Assembly: GCA_038087015.1 (NCBI GenBank)
Contig: JASBNA010000011.1
Coordinates: 930,001 to 994,000, forward strand
Origin: Cerrena zonata
Lineage: Eukaryota > Basidiomycota > Agaricomycetes > Polyporales > Cerrenaceae
DNA: 64,000 nucleotides
Reading direction: 5' to 3'
The notes beneath the pieces are model-generated. The model worked only from the letters and a program-made list of their open reading frames with translations, did not search any database and was not told the DNA's origin. The translations under genes were made by a program, and so were the position numbers. Positions 12,669 to 23,962 of the stretch are shown here, piece after piece. Every line of letters starts with the position of its first letter. The stretch's first letter is position 1.

Positions 12669-13196
12669 AGACGACTCAGCCTGCCACGTAGAATCTGAGG
12701 AGGCTTGGGTCAAAATAGGGACCAGAGAAGGGGGCAGGTGGAAGAAGAGGGATGCACCACAACGATCGGCAAGAAGTTCAACATTTCCAAATACGGGTTT
12801 GCACGAACCACTTTGAAGCGCCGCTCGCGTTCTTTCAAAAATCAAAAGACCATCGATGGTGATCTTGTTCCCAGTTGTCGTGTCTCACACAAATATGTCT
12901 CCGACGACTTGTCAAAGTACAAAGAACCTTTTCCGTATCATAACAAGTTGTCATGGCTTCCGAAATTTCGAAAGCAAAAGGTCCTTTTGTTATCTCGTTT
13001 CAGAAGGGTCTGTTCATCTGCTGTAGCAACACGTGTATGATTTCACCACTGAGTGGCACCGAGTGGCTAACTAGATTTTCTCATATAAAAGGGCAGAATC
13101 TGGCAAGGTTCAGCCCGATTTCCACCGGAGAACCTTGCACTGGACGCTTCGCTATCCCTCAAATCACACTTCTTTCTTCACTTCATATTAGTCTCA
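12669..13196. promoter_or_regulatory. Shared upstream region between peroxidase and unknown gene
   Basis: The peroxidase (minus) and the unknown gene (plus) diverge from this 528-bp region. A clear TATA box, TATAAAAG, lies at 13084-13091, 106 bp before the plus-strand ATG at 13197. ORFs of about 70-110 codons in the region overlap the peroxidase leader on the other strand and look like shadows. Confidence 0.5.
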
Positions 13197-14240
13197 ATGT
13201 CTAACTCCCCTCAGACTATAAACTGTGTGCCTTTTAGGCCAAACGCCCCTCGGTATCCTGCTATTACGCAGATTATCCATATAGTAAAGCCAAGAAAAAT
13301 GCAAGGTCCTATTCTCCTCACGTCGGCCGACCCTATGCACGAAATTGCATTGACGAATTGGATCGCGATGCCACTTCATAATTGCATTTCGGTATGACTG
13401 ATTGTTTGCGCCGTTACACATTCTAACCATAACAGAGTAGTTCACTACTGCTACTATATTCTATGGACAACAAGTGTCGGATTCTGTAACTGATACAGAT
13501 GCAACGACTGAGTTATCACTACGGCGTGCGGTCTTGGGAGCATTCCTGGTATGCTTCCAAATTGTCTGTCTGGATATTATTCTCTGACCTATTTCTAGCG
13601 CATGAATAGTGAAGCACGAGCAATCAAGGCCCGCCACCACGATATCCAACGTCTCATCCGTTATATTTTCATCTGGTATACACCTCATGGAGGTCCTGTC
13701 TTACCCGATACATTCGCTGCCTCAACTATTCCGACATGGCCTGAAATCGACGAGATTCTCATAAAAGTATGACATGTCTAGATAACACTGGACTTATCAA
13801 GTAACATCGATACCCACAGACTGCAATCCATATTAGCGTGATCACCCCTGCGTCCGATAGAGGGGCCATGAGGTTTTTCTCCGGATTGACGGTACGTACT
13901 TCCATATAACATATGACGTAGTGTTAATGAGGTGTATCTTAGCATCGTGAAGTATCTCCGGACGCAGTTCGGAAGGCTGTACCAGGGCTGTACCCCAATT
14001 TCCGAGTCTTTCAGCATGTCCAAAAGCAAAACAGAGGTAGGTATCCGTTATCTGAATGTATCTCTATGAGTTTGACCTTCAATGATTGTAATAGAGAAAT
14101 CCGATGAAGCAGAAGACACTCCTATGTCCGTCGATTCACCAGGACTAGGCTCTGGAGAAGGATTCTCCTTTCTTGAACCGCTTCTCCTGCCATCAAGCGA
14201 ATCGTTATCTGTTCCGTTTGAGGATTCAATGGAGAATTAA
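13197..14240 (+). CDS. Unknown protein, 260 residues
   Basis: Six exons with consistent phases: 13197..13391, 13441..13548, 13599..13766, 13820..13891, 13943..14036 and 14095..14240. The exon structure, TATA box and clean splice sites support a real gene. It has no signal peptide or membrane span. The middle (about residues 95-170) is rich in Arg/His with helical character (RMNSEARAIKARHHDIQRLI) followed by WYTPHGGPVLPDTF. The last ~45 residues are acidic and serine-rich (SPGLGSGEGFSF), probably disordered. I do not recognise a family. Position next to the peroxidase and ACR3 genes does not assign a role. Confidence 0.7.
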
Positions 14241-14544
14241 CACGTCCTTTCTGCGGGTTATCTTACACATAGTAGCTAGTACGAATGACTTGATCAGGAA
14301 TACCGAATAGATTCATTCAAATGATATCAAAATGTGGAATACCGTACCATGAACAATGTCCTCACCGTGTGCCCGATTAGATTGCCAAATTGATATCTAA
14401 GCGCCTCGGTCATTTTGATTTTGAATACACAATTCAAATTCAGATTACATATGAGCGAATTCCCACTACAGTTTCACGTTTACCCTTCTATCCACCTCCA
14501 CTACTATGTGCCAAGGAGCAGACTTTAGTAACACAGCTTCTAAT
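14241..14544. promoter_or_regulatory. Upstream region of the arsenite exporter gene
   Basis: 304 bp between the unknown gene and the ACR3 ATG. No coding signal. It is the likely promoter, but no specific operator could be picked out by eye. Confidence 0.35.
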
Positions 14545-15929
14545 ATGTCTCATACAGAGGACACAACTCCTACACCGACAGGTACGAGTATTAACATAAT
14601 TTATTCGGTCTACTAGTACAAACGTCTTTAACTCTCGCCTGAAGGTGTTTTCAAACAACTCAGCCTTCTAGATCGGCTACTCACCCCTCTTATCCTACTC
14701 TGTATGATAGTCGGGGTGATAATTGGCGAGTTCGTGCCAAATGTACAAGCTGCTTTCGATACCGTTCAGTTGCGAAGCGTTTCTGTTCGTAAGTGCCTCT
14801 GTCACAGAGTCTATAGAATGTGGAACTAACAAGCAGCAGCTATTGCAATCGGTCTTCTGGTCATGATGTGGCCTATCTTAACGAAGGTGGAATATGAAGC
14901 ACTCCCAAAACTGTTCCGAACTCGTCAACTTTATATCCATATTCTCTTTTCCCTCTTCCTCAACTGGATTGTGGGTCCGCTAATCATGCTGGGCTTGGCA
15001 TGGGCTACACTTCCCGATCTTCCAACATATCGAACTGGTGTGATCATGGTCGGGCTCGCTCGCTGCATTGCGATGGTTATGATATGGAACCAGTTGGCCG
15101 GAGGGGATGGAAATTACTGCGCTATATTGGTCGTCATCAATAGTGTGCTCCAGATTGCCCTGTACTCCCCGTATTCGCTTCTTTTCGTTAATGTAATTGG
15201 AGGAGAAGGACTCGACTCGGGATTACACGTTGAATACGGAGAAGTTGCGATATCTGTGCTCATAGTGAGTTTTCGTCACAAGTAGGATTAATTTAAACCT
15301 AACTTACGGCCGTTATCACAGTATCTGGGAATACCGCTCGCCCTCGGGTTGCTCACACGCGCCGTTCTTCTGACCTTTACATCTCGACACTTCTTCCATA
15401 CACGATTCTTACCCATCTTCAGTCCATTCGCACTCATCGGCCTCCTTTATACCATCATCGTGATGTTCGCATATCAAGGACATCACATCCTTCATACCCT
15501 CGGGCCCGTATTCCGCGTGTTCGTTCCGATGATTTTGTATTTTGGCATTATGTGGACTATGGCCTTCCTTTCCGTTTGGCACCTGGCAAAACGATCCGGA
15601 GGGCAGGCATGGGGATATGAAATGGCAGTGGTACAGTCATTCACCGCCGGTAGTAACAATTTCGTGAGTGACTACGAAAGCATCATCACTGCGTTTTGAC
15701 ACTAAATGTGCTGCAGGAGTTAGCTATCGCAGTGACGATTGCTGTTTATGGAGTGGGGTCAGATCAGGCACTGGCGGCAACAATCGGACCTCTTGTCGAG
15801 GTGCCAGTCCTGCTTGCGCTAACATGGGTTGCGTTGTACTTGAAGACCAAATTATCTTGGGAGGCACAGGGAAATCGTACGCATGCGGATGTGGAGAAAG
15901 TAGAAGTAGTTGTGTTAGGACGCGCATAA
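14545..15929 (+). CDS. ACR3: Arsenite efflux transporter, ACR3 family
   Basis: Five exons: 14545..14581, 14645..14788, 14840..15264, 15322..15663 and 15717..15929; 386 residues, normal for ACR3. ACR3 carriers export As(III) (and sometimes Sb(III)) across the plasma membrane using the proton gradient. Family marks seen: [19 protein letters not shown] near the N-terminus, [17 protein letters not shown], then [18 protein letters not shown], where the Cys is the conserved metalloid-binding residue. [19 protein letters not shown] and [15 protein letters not shown] follow toward the C-terminus. About ten hydrophobic spans are evident. A bZIP gene follows tail to tail, 159 bp away, which suggests a metalloid-response pair. 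Confidence 0.95.
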
Positions 15930-16088
15930 ATCAATGGGAGAAAGATAGGGTTCCAGGGTGACATAAATGTGCATAGGCGTAGAAGGGTAGAGAGATGGAC
16001 TTGTTGCGATAGGCGATTTCATAGGGTTGATAGTAAAAGTTACGGAGAAGTAGAAATAGAAGAAAGTCCAACGGTGACTTCCTAGGAT

Positions 16089-16877
16089 TTACGACGTTGA
16101 ACGGAGGTCGGATGTATTGAAATGATTAGAGTTGCCTCGTCGAGAATTTGATGGCGCTTGGCTAGAGGGTGCGACTCCATCACCACCTCGAGCGGGATGA
16201 TGTGGCGGATGCCCTGGAGTGCCATCATCACAGTCTACGTACCCCCAGCAGCATACAGTCTCCTCTTCTACGGGAGAGCTTTCTGAGTGACGACGTTCCA
16301 CGAGGGGATGAGAAGGCATCCTTGGCGATGGTGATGGGTGTGTAACAACTATCGGTGGTAGCTCAGCAGGCACAGGAGACATTTCAGTATCCGTGGGATA
16401 AGAATCGTCATTGTAGCGACCACGAGTGGATATAGGAGTATCCGGACTCATGTACTCCGTAGGTGTAGGTGTGGGTAAGTATGAGACACCTTGGTAAGTA
16501 GGGACATCAGTGGACAAGGATAGGCCATGTTGCGGTAAGCGCTGAGTGAAATGGGAGATGGAGGTTATCGTGTGGTTCATCTGATTTCTAAGATCTAGGG
16601 CTGCGTTAATCTTGAGATGAGAAGTGTTAGTGAGAATTGGTTTGGATAAGATAGTATAGCTCACTATCCGTGGTTCACTATTAGTCACTCGACTGGTGCC
16701 AACCTGCATTCTAAGCTGAGCGACCTCTTGACGCAGCTCTTCATTTTCCTCTTCGAGGTGATTGAACCTGGCTTCTAGTTCAGCCTGATATTGAGCCTTC
16801 CGCGCGCGATATTCTCGTTGTTGCATCAAAGCCCTTGATGGTTCGGAGGTTGTATCGCGTTTACGTCCTCGTACCAT
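16089..16877 (-). CDS. bZIP transcription factor (fungal AP-1/Yap-like)
   Basis: Start at ATG 16875-16877; upstream in-frame TTG is not a start. The basic region runs from RGRKRDTTSEPSRALMQQRE to YRARKAQYQAELEARF and is followed by a heptad-like zipper (LEEENEELRQEVAQLRMQ), about residues 3-65. A 54-nt in-frame intron (GTGAGC to TCAAG, roughly 16668-16615, with a CTCACTAAC branch site) is probable; with it the protein is 244 residues, without it 262. The middle is Ser/Thr/Pro-rich. Near the C-terminus is a cysteine cluster, CCWGYVDC, that could bind metalloid or sense oxidation as in Yap-type regulators. Converging on ACR3, it is a candidate regulator of arsenic resistance; that link is inference. 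Confidence 0.8.
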   Translation of the reverse strand: MVRGRKRDTTSEPSRALMQQREYRARKAQYQAELEARFNHLEEENEELRQEVAQLRMQVGTSRVTNSEPRIVSYTILSKPILTNTSHLKINAALDLRNQMNHTITSISHFTQRLPQHGLSLSTDVPTYQGVSYLPTPTPTEYMSPDTPISTRGRYNDDSYPTDTEMSPVPAELPPIVVTHPSPSPRMPSHPLVERRHSESSPVEEETVCCWGYVDCDDGTPGHPPHHPARGGDGVAPSSQAPSNSRRGNSNHFNTSDLRSTS

Positions 16878-17485
16878 ATCCAAAATCACGACGGGATCAC
16901 CGATATAAAGAGGTATGAGTCTCAACTCCCTGAGTCTATCAGACTAATTCGGGTCAGGGATTAATTGCAGTTAATTGAGCTTACAAATTGAAAATAAACA
17001 CCCAGGTACGATGTCAAGGGTTGCGGTCCAAGGCTATGGATGACGGTCAATCAGAAATTCAAAATGGGTGAGCTGGACACGAATTGACGAAGAAGGAAGG
17101 TGTTGTGATTCGTGGCTTTTGAGCGTTTATCGTGCGAATTGTGACTCGATTACTCAGTACTCACTGGCAAGTTCAGGGTGGGAGACATAACTCGAACGTT
17201 CAACATATCGGCACAAGGTTTTTTGACATATCCAAAGCTCCTTCCATAACATCATCTCTGTGAATACACAAAGGCCCGGACAAAAAAAACTTGGGCAACG
17301 TTCTTATCACCTAGCATGGCTCGTCACGGTCTTGCTGTTCGAGCGTCGTATTGGGTGTTCTGTCTGCATCTGATGAAAATTCCAACTATCTAAAGCTCAA
17401 GAAACCGTAAACCATCATCTCATACGGCCAGTACACTTTACTCTTCTCCTGAATCTGAAAATTCTACGGATCGAGAAGGTTAGTC
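16878..17485. promoter_or_regulatory. bZIP promoter plus displaced upstream region of a FunK1 gene
   Basis: The left part is the bZIP upstream region. From about 17075 to 17485 the sequence matches the DNA upstream of the FunK1 gene at 55.9 kb (about 55210-55610): ACACGAATTGAC, GAAGAAGGAAGGTGTTGTGAT, GCATCTGATGAAA. It ends gagaaggttagtc exactly at the retrotransposon, and the match resumes after the 3' LTR. So this is the outer promoter of the 28.4 kb kinase, now 10.7 kb away. Confidence 0.7.
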
Positions 17486-17692
17486 TGCAAGGGGCCGGAA
17501 GCCCTTGCCTTATTTGGACATGGACTTATTGAACTGTATAGATTACATAATGTTCAGTGGCTTACCTTTATAAGGTAAGCCACCGAGAGTACGAACACTT
17601 TAGCTTTCTTACACAGTATCACTTTATCTATACACCGTGCTTAACGTAGTGTCTAGGTGTGAACCGTGTGAACCAGGAAGCGAACTCTTACA
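17486..17692 (+). repeat. 5' LTR (207 bp)
   Basis: Begins TGCAAGGGGCCGG, ends GAACTCTTACA. Contains a hairpin of 7-bp arms at 17487-17508 and a 15-bp-arm hairpin at 17554-17586 that has one A/C mismatch at 17556. That base is G in the 3' LTR, so the change is CpG to CpA. The long hairpin places TTTATAAG, TATA-like, at its loop. Confidence 0.95.
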
Positions 17693-17727
17693 CTTTTTTA
17701 CGTTACGGTCAATTTAGATAAATTGAC

Positions 17728-17731
17728 AATG
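17728..17731 (+). promoter_or_regulatory. Gag start codon context with leader hairpin directly upstream
   Basis: The first ATG of the gag-pol frame is 17729-17731. The 20 nt ending at 17727 form a perfect hairpin (arms GTCAATTT and AAATTGAC, loop AGAT), so initiation must occur one base after a stem. An upstream in-frame TTG at 17723 lies inside the stem. Confidence 0.5.
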
Positions 17732-19312
17732 ACTACTCGTACTACAACTTCTACTGTTTCTAAGAAGAAAAAGAAGACACCCTCGCAGAAAGGAAAAGAG
17801 CGAGAAGAGATCACTCCTACCCAGAATGATCCCTCTTCTGCGAGACCATCGACTATCACTGAAGAAGAGCCGACAGGCACAATCAGTGATAACGAGAATC
17901 CCAAGGACAATCCTCAGCTCCCTCCGCCTTCGGAGGCACAGGTCACCCTGACGGGTGACGAAGACCTCAGTAACATCACCACTACAGTCAAACCGGGCAA
18001 CATGTCCCATTTAGACTTGGTGGACTTTGAGGAGGTTGGAGGTGTCGGCACGCAAACCGCAGTTGATCGATACCGAAACCAAACACCCTCTCGCCCTCCC
18101 ACTGAGGAAGGGAGTGTTGGGTCTCACAGTCATAGAGTTACTGTGGAGGGAAGTCAAGACCATCCCACCCCCGAAGCACAGAGCATCGTGTCTCACACCA
18201 CGGACTCAGTCGATTACCTGACCCAGGCAATCGCTCCTATCATCCGAACGCAGCGTCCAGGACGCATCATCACTAGAGAAGGGCGTCGAGGTATATACCA
18301 AGCTCTGGCTGGTCATATGGCTCAGATTTCTCGTAGACAGAGAAGGGCATTCAATGCCATCATCGACGCCATCGATGATATAGTGGACGATTTGGAGGGA
18401 CCCGTCGATAGGGCTCATATATATGAAGTCGAGGATGGTCACTCTGAAGACGAGAGCGACCCACAAGTCACAAACAACCATCGCCCTGTTGAAAACCGGA
18501 GGGATGCATCTGCAGCACCAAGAATGCTACATGGACCGGATAGCAACACTCGGTTGCGAAATGCAGGGATCAATCCTCAAGGAGGCCCCCTGGGCCCTCT
18601 ACCTGGAATTCGTACAGAAGAAACACGAGCGCGATTCGCAGAGCAACTAGCAATGAACCCTCGGCGAGCCTTGATGGCCCCGCCAAATGGTGGGGACGAT
18701 CGCAACCAAAGGAGAGCAACGCCCAACGGGGGACCACCAGATGATGGTGGACACCCCGCACAGCCCAACAGGAGACCACCTAACTATGGTGGACATCCTG
18801 ACCACGAACCCATTCCGCGCGGTGGGGGTGGTAACGGTGCAGCGGGAGGAGGACCACCCGGAGGCGGACCTCCAGGCGGCGGGCCCCCAGACGGAGAGGA
18901 CGACAGCGAAAGAGAGGTCACAGAATCAGACGAAGACGAGCCCCAGAGGGACATCCCACCACACCAAGGTGGAAACGCACCGGTTCGAGGGAATACACCA
19001 GGGCGAGCCAACATTGCAGGAAGGAGAATAGCTGCCCGATCCCCGACACCATTCGATGGTGTCAACCCGCCTCACACATTCTACCAACCACCCAACTACA
19101 TCGGTAGGTACGATGAAGGGCAGTTTCAGAATGCGTCGGCTACCGACTGGATCAGGCAAGCAGTGAGGGAGAAGCTTGGGACACCGTCTCAAGACCTCCC
19201 CGCTTTAAGGCAGCTTAAATTGCAGCCGCCTGGGACCTACGACGGAAGAGATGACATCGACATCTTTGACTCTTGGATGTCCCAGATTTGCCGATGGATG
19301 AGGTTAGCATGA
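17729..19312 (+). pseudogene. Retrotransposon Gag, N-terminal part, ended by TGA
   Basis: Opens MTTRTTTS and a Lys-rich stretch (KKKKKTPSQKGKE). A long disordered middle follows, with Gly/Pro/Asp repeats (about residues 320-400: GGPPDDGGHPAQPNRRPPNY, then a PPGGG run). Next comes the start of the structured capsid-like region (PPGTYDGRDDIDIFDSWMSQ). The TGA at 19310-19312 falls in the middle of that conserved region, after RWMRLA. The next codons (LCGPELDSERV) carry on in the same frame. In related elements the capsid continues without a break, so the stop is most simply a CGA to TGA change. Role: the structural shell protein that packages element RNA. Confidence 0.85.
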
Positions 19313-21451
19313 TTGTGCGGCCCTGAACTCGACTCTGAAAGGGTCGACGTCCTAGGAACATTGCTGACAGGCGAAGCGTTACAGTGGTACAACTCAGTAA
19401 TAGACAACCCTAACCGACTAGACATAGTCTGGGATTTCGAGAGTGCCCTAGTAGCGTTATACACTAGATTCGTACACCAGTCCACGGTGTTAACAGCGAC
19501 TGAGAGATTTGAGGGAGTAAGATACACCCGAAGCGGTGGTGCCATCCAACTTGCCAACCAACTGAACTTGTATGGTTCAAGGATGGTAGTAACTCCAGAC
19601 TCCTACACCATACGGCGTAGGCTCTGGTCGGCTCTGCCTGACGAAATAACGACCACCATGGGTCGTGTAATGGGGTTATCGGCAGAGCGCACCTCACTAA
19701 ATGAACTAGTGAGGGTAGCAGCTCAGATTGAGAACTCTATTAGGGCGGACGTGATAAGCAGACGAATGAGAGCCACCACTGGACAGTCCAGTGGTCCGAA
19801 CCCCAATTCACAGCACAACACTGTGAATACAGGATCAGCGAATCACAGATCCAACAACCAGATCGGTAGCCGATCTGGGTCGAATGATAGGGATCGGGTT
19901 AGGAGAAATCCTCCCCCTCCCTCTCGATTCCGCCCCAGAGTCCAAGAACGGCAGGTCGAACGAACGACAGATCAAGCACCACCTAAGCCTTTTACCGCCA
20001 CGGCACCAACAGCCAGTAGCAGTCGGCCGAGACCAAAGCAAGGTTGTTTCAACTGCGGGTCCACAGAACATTGGGCATCTGACCCTAACTGCCCCAAACA
20101 CCCCAATAAAGGGCGTCCGGCGGTTCGTCGCATGACGGAAATGGAATCACAACCCGCCGAATTGCAACCTCAACCCACCAATGAGGGTGGGTCTGAGAAG
20201 CCTGAAAACAACATTGAGGACCACGAAGAACCTGAGCAAGTCGACGGATCACAGTACGATCCGGATGACGACTATCCTGAGGAACTATATGGCGACTACC
20301 CAGAAGACGATGCCGACCCTGCATGGATGGGTGGGATGCGAACAATTCCGGAGGAGCCAGGAAGGTCTGACGACCAGGAGAGTCCGGACGACGAGCCCCA
20401 CATAGAACGCCTATGTGGGATGAAACTAAGGATGGAGACACCAGTAGCCACACCGGGTAACGGTGCCACTACCGAGTCAGAGATCCAACTAGAGCAGTAT
20501 CGACATATTACCGCCACTCAACAGTACCAGCTGATGTGCATTCGAAACCAACTCTCGATGTTGCAAGAGGAGCTACAGCGAACACGGAGGCGCAACACAA
20601 CCTGGACAACTCATCTGGACCAGATGACTAGCGAACTACGTCGGTTCTGCGCGGGAGTCAGAATGGACTACTCAAGGCCGGTGATGCTGGCCATTGCTCG
20701 AAATACGATCCTTCATCAGAATCGTCGAGCAAATGAAAGGGAACAGATAGTCGGGAACGCGCCATCGGATTCCGACGGCGAAACCACCTATTCAGACATG
20801 CCCGAACTTGAAGACGTTCCGCCACCTAGACAGGTGGTAATGCCAGAACTATTACCATCACGAGGTGATGGCGAACCTGCAGAGATGATCTACATCGATG
20901 ACATCGTTGAGGTACTTCGGGCAATGAACGATCGCCCAGACCGAGAATACCGAACGGCTATGGCACCGAAAGAGGTGCGGCCCCAACGTGCATTCCGCTG
21001 CATCACCGTATACATAGAGGTGAACGGAATGAAGGGACTGGCCCTACTCGACTCGGGAAGCTCCATTGACTGTGTCAGCCCGGAATTCGCAAGGATTGCG
21101 AAACTGCCGGCAGTACCATTGGACAAGCCAGTGGGATTGCAACTCGGCTGCGTCGGGAGTCGCTCCTCGATCAACTTCGGGGTCCGCACTAAGGTACAGC
21201 TAGCGAAGTCGAATCAAGAAGTTTACCTAGATGTGGTAAACATCGACCACTACGACCTTATCCTGGGAGTCCCATTCTTGCGTCAATTCAAAATCCGACT
21301 GGATTTTGACAACGAAGCCGTCCTAGTGGGCTCTCAGATTATCCCTGCTTTAAAAGCAGGGGAGGAGGCGCGCACCGCTAAACCAACCCGAAGAGCATAT
21401 ACTGGAACCTCAGCCAAATACCAGTGGGCAGAGAAAAACCAGTACGAATAG
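19313..21451 (+). pseudogene. Gag C-terminal part, zinc knuckle and aspartic protease
   Basis: Same frame as the preceding part; no ATG at its start, so expression needs readthrough of the TGA. Capsid segment: ERVDVLGTLLTGEALQWYNS and LYTRFVHQSTVLTATERFEG. A nucleic-acid-binding knuckle CFNCGSTEHWASDPNC (around 20045-20095) has spacing C-X2-C-X4-H-X6-C, longer than the usual X4 before the last Cys. An acidic linker follows, then the protease with active-site LLDSGSSIDCVS (Asp near 21049) and DLILGVPFLRQFKIRLD. The frame ends at TAG 21449-21451, immediately followed by CAA, then stays open into pol. Confidence 0.85.
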
Positions 21452-23962
21452 CAAAGCAAGATCAGCCAAGCGAGAGTTGAGCCATCCACCACTGTGGCGG
21501 ACCCGGAATCACCAAGTTTGACGGTGATATCCAAGGAAGCTCAACCAAGTCACACGCGAAAGAGTGTGACATGGGAAGACCGACAAGCACTCCCAGATAG
21601 AAATTCAGTACACATCGAGATTATAAGGAACAAGAAAACAACTAACTCACCAGGCGCCAGCGGTGAAGGACAGATAGCGACAATCGAAGAGATGAAGTCA
21701 ATGAAGACATTGACCGACGACGACATCTCTCGACTGCGACGAAAGTGGATCGAAGCTGGCCAAGACATCATGAATGGGGCACCACCTCAATTACCCCCGC
21801 TGAGGGAGATCAACCACCGAATCCCAATCATAGACCCGCTAAAGGTCTATAACTACCACCTTCCCCGTTGCCCGGAAGCAGTCAAAATTGCTTTATCTGC
21901 AAAGATAGAACGATACGAGATTGCGGGATGGTGGAAGCGGACCGTGGTAACTCAAGCAGCACCGATGCTATGTGTCCCCAAGAAGAACGGCACCCTTCGA
22001 ACCGTAGTCGATTGTAGAAAACGGAATGACAACACCCTTCGGGATGTAATGCCATTTCCCGACCAGGAGGAAATACGAGCCGACGTGGCGAGAGCACCTT
22101 ATAGATCGAAAATCGATCTATCGGATGCATACGAGCAAATTCGCGTAGAACCAGAAGACGTACACAAAACCGCATTCGCTACCGTGTACGGCACGTTTGA
22201 GAGCCATGTAATGCAACAAGGCGACTGCAACGCACCATCAACCTTTCAAAGGTTGATGACATTCGTATTCCGAGATTTTATCGGAAGGTTTGTACATGTT
22301 TACCTGGACGACATATTCATATTCTCGGGCAGCATTACAGAACACGAGGAACACCTGAAATTGGTGTTTGAGAGGCTAAGAAAATACCAGTTATACCTGA
22401 AGGCTGAGAAATGCGACCTTTACTCTCCACGAATGGAGTGCCTGGGACACATCATCGATGATGATGGAATACATGCAGACGAGGACAAGATGACACGAAT
22501 TAGGGAATGGAGGACTCCCCGAAACTACAACGACATAGAACGATTCCTAGGACTCGTAAACTATGTATCGCATTTCATGCCTGACCTGTCCGCATACACC
22601 AGCCCACTCCATACCATTCAGCGGAATGGGCATGACTTCGAATGGAGACCGATCCATCAGGTCTGCTTCGATAGTATAAAGGCATTGGCCTCCAAAGCTC
22701 CAATCTTGAAACCCATCGACCCCACCCAAGCGGAACCTATTTGGGTGGTCTGCGACGCATCCACACATGGTGTGGGTGCCTACTACAGTCAGGGAAAAGA
22801 CTGGAAAAGTTGTCGACCTGCTGGATTCATGTCTAAGAAGTTCACTGCAGCTCAACAATCGTATCGAGTGTTCGAGCTGGAGACTCTAGCAATACTGGAA
22901 GCCTTGTTGAAATGGGAAGACAAACTACTAGGACGACACGTCCAAGTAGTTACCGATCACAAGGCCCTGGAATTCTTCAAAACCCAGATCAGGATGTCCC
23001 ACCGTCAGACACGGTGGATGGAGTTTTTGCAGCGATTTGATTTCGAGATCACCTACGTCAAAGGTGAAGAGAATATCGTTGCCGATTGCCTATCGAGATA
23101 CCATGAATCTGATTTGCCCGGTGAGTTCCACCCCATTCACAACTATGTGAATGCGGATGAACGACTTGATCCAGAAGGAGAGTCGTTACCATTTGGCAGA
23201 GTAAACGAACTCAGAGCCATGAGGGAACAGCCATCACGAGAAATCAGAGAAGAGATCGAAGACCGAGAGATAGAGGCCACCCAGATGAGGGGTGGTATAT
23301 CGCTAGAAGACATATCGGAATCACCAGAAACTGGTGATGGGCCGACATGGGGAGAATCGACTATTACTGGGACCCAGATTCATCAAGTGATGAATGGGAG
23401 AGTAGACCTAAGGAAAGAAGCGATCAAAGGCTACGACACAGATCGTGTACTGAGCAAGGTCGCCAACGCACCTGATCAATACACAGCATTCCTAAAAGCA
23501 GACGATGGCGCACTATTCACCAGTAACCTGGCGAATCGACAAGTACTATGTATTCCGCATACCAAAGTGGGTCATAGATTCCTTACGGAACTAGTCATAG
23601 AGCAGGCCCACCAGACGGTGGGACACTTGGCTGCGCAGAAAACCGAAGAGTATATCCGGCAGTGGTTCTGGTGGCCCAGAATAGGTCTTGAAGTCAGAAA
23701 ATACTGCAATAGCTGCGGGACCTGTCAGACAACTAAGTCCAACACCGCACTGCCAAGAGGCCTATTACACTCGCTCCCGATCCCACGACGACCATGGGGA
23801 TCGATAGGAATGGACTTCGTGGGCCCATTCCCTCCGAGCGCCGGTCATGACTACCTCTGGGTAGTCATATGCCGGCTAACCTCGATGGTACATATGGTAC
23901 CCATCAAGACGACGACAAAAGCATCACAACTAGCCTGGCTATTCATACAACATATTGTATGA
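21452..23962 (+). pseudogene. Pol: reverse transcriptase, RNase H and integrase N-terminal half
   Basis: Continues in the frame of gag-protease. RT: AAPMLCVPKKNGTLRTVVDC, FPDQEEIRADVARA, SKIDLSDAYEQI and catalytic YLDDIFIF near 22300. RNase H: WVVCDASTHGVGAYYSQG, the Glu in FELETLAILEAL, VTDHKALEFF and NIVADCLSRY. Integrase: the HHCC zinc domain (QAHQTVGHLAAQK ... YCNSCGTCQ) and the first catalytic Asp in GMDFVGPFPP. TGA at 23960-23962 interrupts the integrase core between the first and second catalytic Asp. It replaces what is normally Arg in RLHGLP, again explained by CGA to TGA. These enzymes copy element RNA to DNA and insert it. Confidence 0.9.

Noticed and set aside
12705..13040. Plus-strand ORF overlapping the peroxidase start
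   Set aside because: No motifs, GTG/ATG starts without partners, and it covers the promoter between two divergent genes.
17693..17710. tRNA primer-binding site just inside the 5' LTR
   Set aside because: The sequence (ctttttta then cgttacgg) does not resemble the complement of any tRNA 3' end that I can recall with confidence.
18784..19065. Minus-strand Pro/Gly-rich ORF
   Set aside because: Direct mirror of the Gly/Pro repeat in gag.
19310..23962. Programmed frameshifting between gag and pol
   Set aside because: All parts are in the same frame; only stop codons separate them, so readthrough or mutation applies, not frameshifting.
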